A stretch of DNA of 6,987 nt from CAZWVM01 sp964637705 (GTDB lineage Bacteria > UBA8481): NCBI GenBank assembly GCA_964637705.1, contig CAZWVM010000185.1, positions 1 to 6,987 of the forward strand. Reading direction: 5' to 3'. The number at the start of each line of letters is the position of its first letter. The first letter of the stretch is position 1. The translations under genes were made by a program, and so were the position numbers. The notes under the pieces were generated by a model, which ran no database searches, was not told where the DNA came from, and saw only the letters and a list, made by a program, of their open reading frames with translations. Positions 1 through 5,665 of this stretch are shown one piece after another.

Positions 1-413
1 AGGACCACGTCCTCGTGATCGGCCAGTACCTCGACCAGCTCGAGGAGATCGCGCGCCTGACGAAGGCCCCGATTCTCACGGGGAAGACGCCGACGGCGGA
101 GCGGGAGCGTCTCTACGAGGATTTCCGCGAGGGGCGCGTGCCGGTGCTCGTCGTCTCCCGCGTCGCGAACTTCGCCGTGGACCTGCCGGACGCGAACGTC
201 GCGATCGAGGTCTCGGGGCTCTTCGGATCGCGGCAGGAGGAGGCCCAGCGGCTCGGGCGCGTCCTGCGCCCCAAGGAAGGCGCGAACCTCTCGCGCTTCT
301 ACGTCCTCGTGACCCGCAACACGACCGAGGAGCTCTTCGCGCAGAAGCGCCAGCTCTTCCTCGTCGAGCAGGGTTACAAGTACCACATCGAGGTTCTCGA
401 TGCGATCCCTTAG
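1..413 (+). CDS. xpb: XPB/ERCC3-like DNA repair helicase, C-terminal part (5' end outside window)
   Basis: This is the last 136 residues of a superfamily 2 ATP-dependent DNA helicase of the XPB/Rad25 type. The frame is open from base 3, so the apparent GTG start at base 15 is internal. Visible RecA-like domain 2 motifs, in residues counted from base 3, are a motif IV-like strand (HVLVIGQYLDQLEEIA, 2-17), a motif V region (VLVVSRVANFAVDLPDANVA, 48-67) and motif VI (QEEAQRLGRVLRPK, 78-91) with its arginine fingers. The tail (FAQKRQLFLVEQGYKYHIEV) matches the usual XPB ending. XPB unwinds or remodels DNA in eukaryotic nucleotide excision repair and transcription initiation. Bacterial homologues are helicases with a presumed repair role. 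Motifs I-III lie off the window. The stop overlaps the next gene by 14 bp, so the two are probably co-transcribed and translationally coupled. The family call is strong; the cellular role is inferred from homologues. Confidence 0.93.
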   Translation, partial: DHVLVIGQYLDQLEEIARLTKAPILTGKTPTAERERLYEDFREGRVPVLVVSRVANFAVDLPDANVAIEVSGLFGSRQEEAQRLGRVLRPKEGANLSRFYVLVTRNTTEELFAQKRQLFLVEQGYKYHIEVLDAIP

Positions 414-1971
414 CCTGCGCGCCTGTCTCGCTCCCCTCGACCGGACGGTTCTCGCGGAGATGGCCGGCACCCTGGGACTCCCCCGCGAGCGCGACCTGAT
501 CCCGTCCCTCTGCTCGGCCCTCTCCAACGCGGAACTGGTTTCGGAAATCGCGCGGACGATCCCCGAGCGGGCGCGGGCGCTCCTCAGGGAGGTCGTCTAC
601 TCCGCCTACAACCGCCTTCCGCCGCCGGGCGAGAAGGCGTGCCGCTCGGAGGAATTCCGGCTCCTCAACCGCCACGGGCTTCTCCACTGCGGGCGCGAGT
701 ATTGGGGCACGATCCGCCTCGTCGTGCCCGAGGAGACGGCGCCCCTCTTGCTGGACGTCTTCCTCGCGGAGGACATCGCGCGCCTGGAGCGATGCGCGAA
801 GGTCGAGGCGACGGAGATCGTTTCGCACGCCGACCGCTTCCTGCGCAACGTCACGACCCTGGTCTCTCTCGCCGACCAGGAGCCGATCCCGGTGACGGCG
901 CGCGGCGAGGCGGCGAAGGTCCACGTGGCGCGCCGCGTCCTGCCGTTTCTCGAGCCGATGGGCGTCGAATTGACTTCCGACGGGCGCGGACCCTACTGGT
1001 TCCACCACGTCCTGGAGTTCTGCCTGCTCTTCGGATTGCTCATCCGTGCCGAGAAGGGCATGCAGCCCGGGCCGTGCGCCGATGCGTGGTTCCATACCTC
1101 GGAAACGGCGGCCTCGGAGGCCCTGATCCACTACGCATCGGTGATGCTGCCGGAGATCCCGGTGGAGCGCGCGACGCGCACGCTCTGCCGCGCCGGGAGC
1201 GGCTGGGTGCCGGCCGCGGACTGGAAGGGCCTCTACCTCCCTTCGAGGGCCCCTCGCGGCAAATCGCGCGAGGCCGACCGGTCGTGGGACGAGGCCTTCC
1301 TTCTTCTTGCCATCCTCGGGATCGTCGACGGCGGGCGCGCGGGCCGAGTCGCGGTCCTGGCGCCGGGCCGCCTCTGGCGCCTCGAGAACGGCGACGCGGC
1401 CCAGCACTTCCTCGTCACACCGGACTTCAAGATCTCCGCTCCCCGCCAGCTCAAGTCCTCCCTCAGGCGGGAGCTCTCGCGGATCGCGGACTTCGTGAAG
1501 TCGGACATGATGGACCAGTGGGAGTTGACGGCCTCGAGCGTGATGCGCGCGATCGACGAGGGGCTCTTCGCCGACGCGATCATCGACTTCCTGACGCGTC
1601 ACTCCTCGGTCCCCCTCTCTTCCAACGTCGTCTCGACGATCAACCTCTGGTGCCGCAGCCACCTGACGATACGCCTCTTCCACGGGCCGGTGCTCGTGGT
1701 GGAGGGCGACGCGGAGGCGGAGAGCGTGGCGCGGGTGCTCGCGGAGGAGGGGGCGCTGGTCGACCGGCCCTCGCCCCGCGTCTTTCTCGTCAACCCGAAG
1801 AAGAGCGACGCGGTTCTCCGGAAGCTGAGGCAGCGGCGGACCGTGAGCCGGCTGGCCGCGCCCTTGAAGAGCGAGACGAGCGAGGACTTTTCCGCCGTGG
1901 TGGCGCGGTTGAAGTCCCTGAGAAGCGAAGAGGAGCAGTCGCGCGCCCCCCTGCAGATCGTTTCCGTGTAG
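400..1971 (+). CDS. Helicase-associated protein (Helicase_C_3-like domain), XPB partner
   Basis: A 523-residue, apparently cytosolic protein with no signal peptide or membrane segment. Residues about 335-465 resemble the helicase conserved C-terminal domain family (Helicase_C_3) found in proteins encoded beside bacterial XPB helicases. Recognisable pieces are HFLVTPDFKISAP (336-348), RIADFVKSDMMDQWELTASS (361-380), VMRAIDEGLF (381-390) and VLVVEGDAEAES (431-442). The N-terminal 120 residues are mostly helical, with a segment (LLREVVYSAYNRLPP to RHGLLH) that could be a winged-helix DNA-binding fold. No helicase Walker A or DEAD-type motif is present, so it is not itself a helicase. The ATG at 400 has a GAGG about 8 bases upstream and overlaps the XPB stop by 14 bp, in a different frame. 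It probably binds or regulates the helicase, or forms part of a repair complex with it. That role comes from gene pairing and is not shown by catalytic residues. The C-terminal 60 residues are charged and probably flexible. Confidence 0.85.
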   Translation: MRSLSLRACLAPLDRTVLAEMAGTLGLPRERDLIPSLCSALSNAELVSEIARTIPERARALLREVVYSAYNRLPPPGEKACRSEEFRLLNRHGLLHCGREYWGTIRLVVPEETAPLLLDVFLAEDIARLERCAKVEATEIVSHADRFLRNVTTLVSLADQEPIPVTARGEAAKVHVARRVLPFLEPMGVELTSDGRGPYWFHHVLEFCLLFGLLIRAEKGMQPGPCADAWFHTSETAASEALIHYASVMLPEIPVERATRTLCRAGSGWVPAADWKGLYLPSRAPRGKSREADRSWDEAFLLLAILGIVDGGRAGRVAVLAPGRLWRLENGDAAQHFLVTPDFKISAPRQLKSSLRRELSRIADFVKSDMMDQWELTASSVMRAIDEGLFADAIIDFLTRHSSVPLSSNVVSTINLWCRSHLTIRLFHGPVLVVEGDAEAESVARVLAEEGALVDRPSPRVFLVNPKKSDAVLRKLRQRRTVSRLAAPLKSETSEDFSAVVARLKSLRSEEEQSRAPLQIVSV

Positions 1972-1981
1972 AATGGGCGTC

Positions 1982-1987
1982 GGAGGG
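1982..1987 (+). promoter_or_regulatory. Ribosome binding site of nnr
   Basis: The GGAGGG lies 5 bases before the ATG at 1993, a near-perfect Shine-Dalgarno match with good spacing. It fixes the nnr start and lets nnr be translated independently of the upstream gene, whose stop is 21 bp before the ATG. Confidence 0.75.
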
Positions 1988-1992
1988 CGAAG

Positions 1993-3507
1993 ATGAGGGT
2001 CGTATCGGCTTCCGAGATGAGAGCGATCGACGCGGGGTGCGGGATCGCGGGCGAGACGTTGATGGCAAACGCCGCGCGGGCCGCGCTACGCGCCTGCGAC
2101 CGCCTCACGGGCGGCGGGCCATCGTCCACGATCGTGATCGTCGCGGGACGCGGCAACAACGGCGGCGACGGCTGGGCGCTGGCGAGGCTCCTGGCGGAGA
2201 GGGGCGCGTCCGCGAGACTCTTCTCCTCCTGCGATCCCGCGATCCTCAGGGGCGATGCTCTCGTGCACTGCGAGCGCGCCCGAGCGGCGGGGGTTTCCGT
2301 CATCGGGCGGGACGATCTGCCCTCCGCCCTGCTCAAAGCCGACCTGGTCGTCGACGCCCTCTTCGGCACCGGCTTCGACGTCACTCGGCTCGACGATGAG
2401 GCCTCGGCTCTGATCGAACTCGTCAACGACCGGTCCGGACGGCCCGCCGGGAACCGCATCCTCGCGCTCGACATGCCCTCCGGGCTCTGCGCCGACACCG
2501 GTCGCACGGCCCCGCGGTGCGTGAAGGCCGACATGACCGTCACCTTCGGCCGCGCCAAGCGCGGGCTCTATCTCCTCCCGGGCGCCTGTCTCGCCGGAGA
2601 GATCGTGGTCGACGGCATCGGGATTCCCGATGCCTGCTTCGAATCCGCGCCGGGCTCGATCCCGGAGATCCCGGATATCCGGGGAATCCTGCCCCGCCGC
2701 GCGCCCGACGCCCACAAGGCGCAGTCGAAGCTCCTCGTCATCGGGGGATCGGAGGGCATGGCGGGAGCGGTGCAGCTCGCCGCGCGCTCGGCGCTCGCCG
2801 CCAACGCCGGCTATGTCTTCCTGGCGCTCCCCGCGGGCGCCTCCGACCACGGCTGGCCGCCCGAGGCGGTGCGGAGGCCCTTGCCGTCGACGCCGGAGAG
2901 GAGCTTCGCCCGCGCGGCGGAGTCGGACGGCCTCAAACTCGCCGAGACGGTCCACGCGGTCGTCCTGGGCGGAGGGATGGGGCGAGGCGAGAACGAGCGC
3001 GCGCTGGCCGCCAAGTGGACACGGCTCATCCCCCGCCCGCTCGTCATCGACGCCGACGCGCTGCGCCTGGTGAGGCCCGAGGACGTCAAAGAGTCCCGCA
3101 TTCCGCGCGTTCTCACGCCGCACGCGGGCGAATTCTCGGCGCTCTTCGGAGGATCGGCGGCGAAGAACGAGGAGGACCGGGTCGGCGCCGCGGTCGCCGC
3201 CGCGGCGCGGTGCGGGCACGTGGTGCTTTTCAAGGGGCGTCCCACCATCGTGGCTTCGCCGGACGGCCGCTACGCGGTCAATCCGACGGGGGACGAGCGG
3301 TTGGCGACGTGCGGCAGCGGCGACGCGCTGGCGGGCGTCATCGGCGCCCTTCTCGCGCAGGGCGTCGGTCCCTTCAATGCGGCCGTGGCCGGCGCTTATC
3401 TCCACGGCGCGACGGTGGACGAATGGCGCCATCCGGTCGGTCTCACGGCGGGCGAAATCGCCCGGCTTGTCCCGGCTGCGTGGGGCTCCGTCCTGGACGG
3501 GCGCTAG
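1993..3507 (+). CDS. nnr: Bifunctional NAD(P)HX epimerase / ADP-dependent NAD(P)HX dehydratase
   Basis: A 504-residue cytosolic metabolite-repair enzyme. It repairs NADHX and NADPHX, the damaged hydrated forms of NAD(P)H. The epimerase half interconverts R and S forms, and the dehydratase half removes water from the S form using ADP. The N-terminal YjeF_N domain (about 1-225) shows AGRGNNGGDGWALARLL (51-67), VVDALFGTGFD (119-129) and ALDMPSGLCADTG (158-170). The C-terminal ribokinase-like domain (about 235-500) shows HKAQSKLLVIGGSEGMAGAV (241-260), VIDADALRLV (351-360), LTPHAGEFSALFG (374-386), LFKGRPTIV (412-420) and ATCGSGDALAG (438-448) with presumed catalytic Asp444. Length fits the fused bacterial form. 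Two deviations are visible: LMANAARAA replaces the common LMENAG-type helix, and Cys440 sits where glycine is usual before GSGD. Both active sites otherwise look intact. It follows the helicase-associated gene by 21 bp and is probably in the same operon. Confidence 0.97.
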   Translation: MRVVSASEMRAIDAGCGIAGETLMANAARAALRACDRLTGGGPSSTIVIVAGRGNNGGDGWALARLLAERGASARLFSSCDPAILRGDALVHCERARAAGVSVIGRDDLPSALLKADLVVDALFGTGFDVTRLDDEASALIELVNDRSGRPAGNRILALDMPSGLCADTGRTAPRCVKADMTVTFGRAKRGLYLLPGACLAGEIVVDGIGIPDACFESAPGSIPEIPDIRGILPRRAPDAHKAQSKLLVIGGSEGMAGAVQLAARSALAANAGYVFLALPAGASDHGWPPEAVRRPLPSTPERSFARAAESDGLKLAETVHAVVLGGGMGRGENERALAAKWTRLIPRPLVIDADALRLVRPEDVKESRIPRVLTPHAGEFSALFGGSAAKNEEDRVGAAVAAAARCGHVVLFKGRPTIVASPDGRYAVNPTGDERLATCGSGDALAGVIGALLAQGVGPFNAAVAGAYLHGATVDEWRHPVGLTAGEIARLVPAAWGSVLDGR

Positions 3508-3525
3508 GGCGCCGGAAACCTCTCC

Positions 3526-3559
3526 ACTCGCCGGTGGTGTCAACTCGCCGGTGGTGTCA
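3526..3559 (+). repeat. Perfect 17-bp tandem direct repeat (two copies)
   Basis: ACTCGCCGGTGGTGTCA occurs at 3526-3542 and again immediately at 3543-3559 with no mismatch and no spacer. The last 7 bases of the second copy (GGTGTCA) are also the first bases of the 118-bp inverted-repeat element. The duplication therefore looks like a by-product of that element's arrival or of slippage at its edge. It lies 18 bp after the nnr stop codon, in non-coding DNA. Confidence 0.9.
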
Positions 3560-3670
3560 GGCAGTGAATAAGTGAATTTTGCCGGTCCCTATTGAAGTCC
3601 CGTAGTCTGAGCCCTCGGATGAATGTCCAATCCGATTCACTCGATATTCACTTTTTCACTGCCTGACACC
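3553..3670. repeat. 118-bp element with 25-bp inverted terminal arms (REP/MITE-like)
   Basis: The left arm at 3553-3577 and right arm at 3646-3670 are reverse complements at 24 of 25 positions. Each arm starts GGTGTCAGGCAGTGAA when read inward, and the single difference is ATA versus AAA in the middle. The 68-bp centre has no ORF worth calling and is visibly richer in A and T than the coding DNA around it. Arms this long with a long non-coding centre suggest a non-autonomous mobile element or a REP-type palindromic repeat. It also separates two convergent genes, so the folded RNA could act as a bidirectional transcription stop, but there is no classical short loop plus U-tract. The right arm overlaps the 3' end of the minus-strand gene at 3656-4051. 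The inverted repeat is directly seen; mobility is inferred. Confidence 0.8.
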
Positions 3671-4051
3671 GCTGCCACCCGGCTTCCATGACTCCATGAT
3701 CGCCCCCGGCTCAAACAACTCCGGCATATAGGTTCTAAGCTTCTCGACGTCCACCATCCTCAGCCGCCCCCCGCCGCAAGCCACCTCGTCGTAGTCGTAG
3801 AAGCGCCCGCATCGAGGACATTGCCGGATACTGCCGGCCACGTGTTCAGCGATGACGGGGAAGTCCCTGGGGGCCCCGCTTCCCTCTTTCCGGCAGGTCC
3901 GGCAGGGTTCGGGACGATAGGGATAAGGCACTCCCTTTTGCCAGCGTTCGAGGCGATACAGGTAAAGAAACGCGACGGCGAGAAGAAGAAAGACCGCGAC
4001 CACGACGAGAACCTGCAGAGCGACGAGAAAGGTGACCCCGGTCCCGATCAT
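3656..4051 (-). CDS. Small membrane-anchored protein with two CxxC motifs (zinc-ribbon-like), unknown function
   Basis: I do not recognise this 131-residue protein. One strong hydrophobic segment (about residues 6-31, VTFLVALQVLVVVAVFLLLA onward) is followed by basic residues (RLERWQKG), suggesting a single N-terminal membrane anchor with the rest in the cytoplasm. The soluble part has CRTC (50-53) and CPRC (78-81), spaced like a zinc ribbon, plus a lone Cys92. The proline- and tyrosine-rich VPYPYRPEP precedes the first pair. The stop and last few codons (GVRQ) fall inside the right arm of the inverted-repeat element, so the native C-terminus may have been altered. The ATG lies 63 bp from the divergent tRNA gene. 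A TAGAAT hexamer (minus strand, 4063-4058) stands 6 bases before the ATG and could be a -10 box for a nearly leaderless message, though no good -35 is visible. Hydrophobic and CxxC patterns make a real gene likely. Confidence 0.75.
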   Translation of the reverse strand: MIGTGVTFLVALQVLVVVAVFLLLAVAFLYLYRLERWQKGVPYPYRPEPCRTCRKEGSGAPRDFPVIAEHVAGSIRQCPRCGRFYDYDEVACGGGRLRMVDVEKLRTYMPELFEPGAIMESWKPGGSGVRQ

Positions 4052-4094
4052 CCCGGGATTCTACCCTCGACCCGGTTTCTCGCGAAGGAGAGAA

Positions 4095-4100
4095 TATGAT
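4095..4100 (+). promoter_or_regulatory. Possible -10 box of the tRNA-Arg gene
   Basis: TATGAT is one base from the TATAAT consensus. It lies 13 bases before the mature tRNA 5' end, which would place transcription start near 4107 and give a short leader. No convincing TTGACA-like -35 sits 16-18 bases upstream, so the call rests on the -10 and its position. Confidence 0.45.
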
Positions 4101-4113
4101 AGAGTGTCCCCAC

Positions 4114-4190
<77 letters not shown>

Positions 4191-4219
4191 GCGTACGCCG
4201 GGATACGAAGGGCGTGCGC
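4191..4219. terminator. GC-rich stem-loop between the tRNA and the convergent porV-like gene
   Basis: GCGTACGCC (4191-4199) can pair with GGCGTGCGC (4211-4219) over 9 bp with one G-U pair and an 11-base loop. It starts directly after the tRNA CCA end and stands between convergent transcripts, which suits a transcription stop or a 3' processing structure. There is no U-tract on either strand, so it is not a standard intrinsic terminator. Confidence 0.35.
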
Positions 4220-4234
4220 GCCGGTGAGCGATGC

Positions 4235-5665
4235 TCAGCGAATCTCTCTCAGCGCCTGCCTCGCGATGTCCATGCTCGGGTCAAGCTGGAGAGCCTTCTG
4301 CAGGGCCAGCCGCGCCTCGGCGGCGCGCCCCAGCTTCATCTCGGACAAGCCCAGGTATAACCACGCCTCCGCATCCTCCGGCGCCAGTCGAATCGTGGTC
4401 GTGTAGTGGCGGCGGGCCTCAACGTAGTCACCCGCCATGTAGCGATACGAAGCGACGTTGAAGAGAGATGTGACGTTGACCGGATCGAGGCGAAGGGCCT
4501 CGCGGAACAGTTCCTCCGCGCGCCGATCCTCTCCGCGGGAGGCCGCCTCCTGCCCCTCTTTCACGACATCGCCTACACTTCTGCGGGTGACAGCAGGCCT
4601 TGCCGGAGGAGCGGCGTTCACCGGTGACGGCGTGGGTGTGCGCGCGGGGAGAACGGACGGAGTCGCCTCCACGACAGCTGCACGGCCGGCGGTTGCGAGC
4701 GGCGCGCGAGGTGATTCAGGCGCCCGACCGATCGACGGACCGAAATCCCACTCGGCGCTGATCCGGTGCGCATCGCCCAGGTCGCCATAAGGGACGTACG
4801 CGTAATCGAGACGCAGCGCGCCGGTCCGGAATCCGATGCCGGCGGTCAGTCCGCTTCCCGCCTCGTTGCGTCCGTCGTAGCCCAGGCGGAGCGCGAGGAC
4901 GTCGATCGGAGTCACCTCGATGCCGGCCCGCAATGCCCCTTGCCCGGCCTGCACCATCTCCCAATCGATGGACGCGAGGAGCATCCTGTTGACGCGCCAG
5001 GCTCCTCCCAGCGACACGGCCAACGGCAGATCTTCGCTTTCGGCGACATAGTGGGCGCGGCTGCCGATGTTCCGCAGGCTCGCACCCAGCACCAGTCCAT
5101 CCGGACCGGGCCGATACAGGAGCCCCAGGTCACCGACAACGCCCATCGTGCTGTAGATGTCGATCTCCGACTGGTAAACGCCGATCGCGGCCCCCAGGGC
5201 GAGGCGTTCGGAGAAGGCCCGGCCGTAACCGGCCCGGAAGAGCAGGTCGTAGGCCCCGTAGGTGCCCGCGTTCGTCTTGTTGGCCGTGGTGGTGCGGGTC
5301 ATGGTGCCGTAGTCGACGTAGGAGATGCCGAGACCCAGACCTCCGTCCGCGAAATTCCGGGCGTACAGGACGTCCGAACGGTTGATATCGGCGACAGAGA
5401 CGTCGAACTGGGCGAAGAGGCCGTGCGTGAGAACTCCGTCGGTGCGCCATCCGGCCCTGTCGGCCAGCCCGGCGGGATTGTAGCGCAGCGCCAGCGGTCC
5501 CTCGGCGACGGCCGTGAAGGCCCCTCCCATCGCGCTCGGCCTCGCGCCGGCCTCACCGCGCAACAGCGTGTTGACGGCGCGCGCTCCGCCCCCGGGCGAC
5601 GATGCCCGTGCCGGCAGCAGGAATGCGAGGAGCGCCAGAGCGAGAACCAGCTTCCGGGTCATCAT
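4235..5665 (-). CDS. PorV/PorQ-like outer-membrane beta-barrel protein with C-terminal TPR region
   Basis: A 476-residue exported protein. MMTRKLVLALALLAFLLPARA is a signal peptide (cleavage near residue 21-24). Residues about 30-308 form a PorV/PorQ (UPF0164-like) barrel. It has the family hallmark near the N-terminus, EAGARPSAMGGAFTAVAEG (38-56) followed by ALRYNPAGLAD (59-69), then repeated amphipathic strands such as GLGLGISYVDYG (109-120) and an aromatic end (AEWDFGP). A proline/alanine-rich linker (about 312-361) leads to roughly three tetratricopeptide repeats (about 363-473), including AEELFREALRLDPVN, ARRHYTTTIRLAPED and ARLALQKALQLDPS. PorV-type proteins act as outer-membrane carriers for type IX secretion substrates; TPRs bind proteins. 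The start was set at the ATG whose first bases form ATGA with the upstream gene's stop. An in-frame start at 5803 would place the signal peptide inside the protein. The last gene of this unit, it ends facing the tRNA. Confidence 0.88.
   Translation of the reverse strand: MMTRKLVLALALLAFLLPARASSPGGGARAVNTLLRGEAGARPSAMGGAFTAVAEGPLALRYNPAGLADRAGWRTDGVLTHGLFAQFDVSVADINRSDVLYARNFADGGLGLGISYVDYGTMTRTTTANKTNAGTYGAYDLLFRAGYGRAFSERLALGAAIGVYQSEIDIYSTMGVVGDLGLLYRPGPDGLVLGASLRNIGSRAHYVAESEDLPLAVSLGGAWRVNRMLLASIDWEMVQAGQGALRAGIEVTPIDVLALRLGYDGRNEAGSGLTAGIGFRTGALRLDYAYVPYGDLGDAHRISAEWDFGPSIGRAPESPRAPLATAGRAAVVEATPSVLPARTPTPSPVNAAPPARPAVTRRSVGDVVKEGQEAASRGEDRRAEELFREALRLDPVNVTSLFNVASYRYMAGDYVEARRHYTTTIRLAPEDAEAWLYLGLSEMKLGRAAEARLALQKALQLDPSMDIARQALREIR

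Noticed and set aside
76..1683. Long open frame on the minus strand (535 codons) opposite the helicase genes
   Set aside because: It is a high-GC antisense shadow: its translation is rich in Arg, Gly and Ala with no recognisable domain, and the plus-strand products there are clear family members.
639..2399. Plus-strand frame of 586 codons overlapping the helicase partner and nnr
   Set aside because: Arg/Gly/Pro-rich translation with no motifs, crossing the boundary of two well-supported genes; a GC-driven shadow.
3500..3513. Short hairpin GGCGC-TAGG-GCGCC over the nnr stop codon as a terminator
   Set aside because: Only a 5-bp stem with no U-tract; such pairings are common in GC-rich DNA.
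2086..3543. Minus-strand frame of 485 codons opposite nnr
   Set aside because: Antisense to a gene with clear catalytic motifs throughout; composition is that of a shadow frame.
3526..3670. CRISPR-like array
   Set aside because: Two tandem units without spacers and one inverted repeat do not form repeat-spacer architecture, and no cas gene is present.
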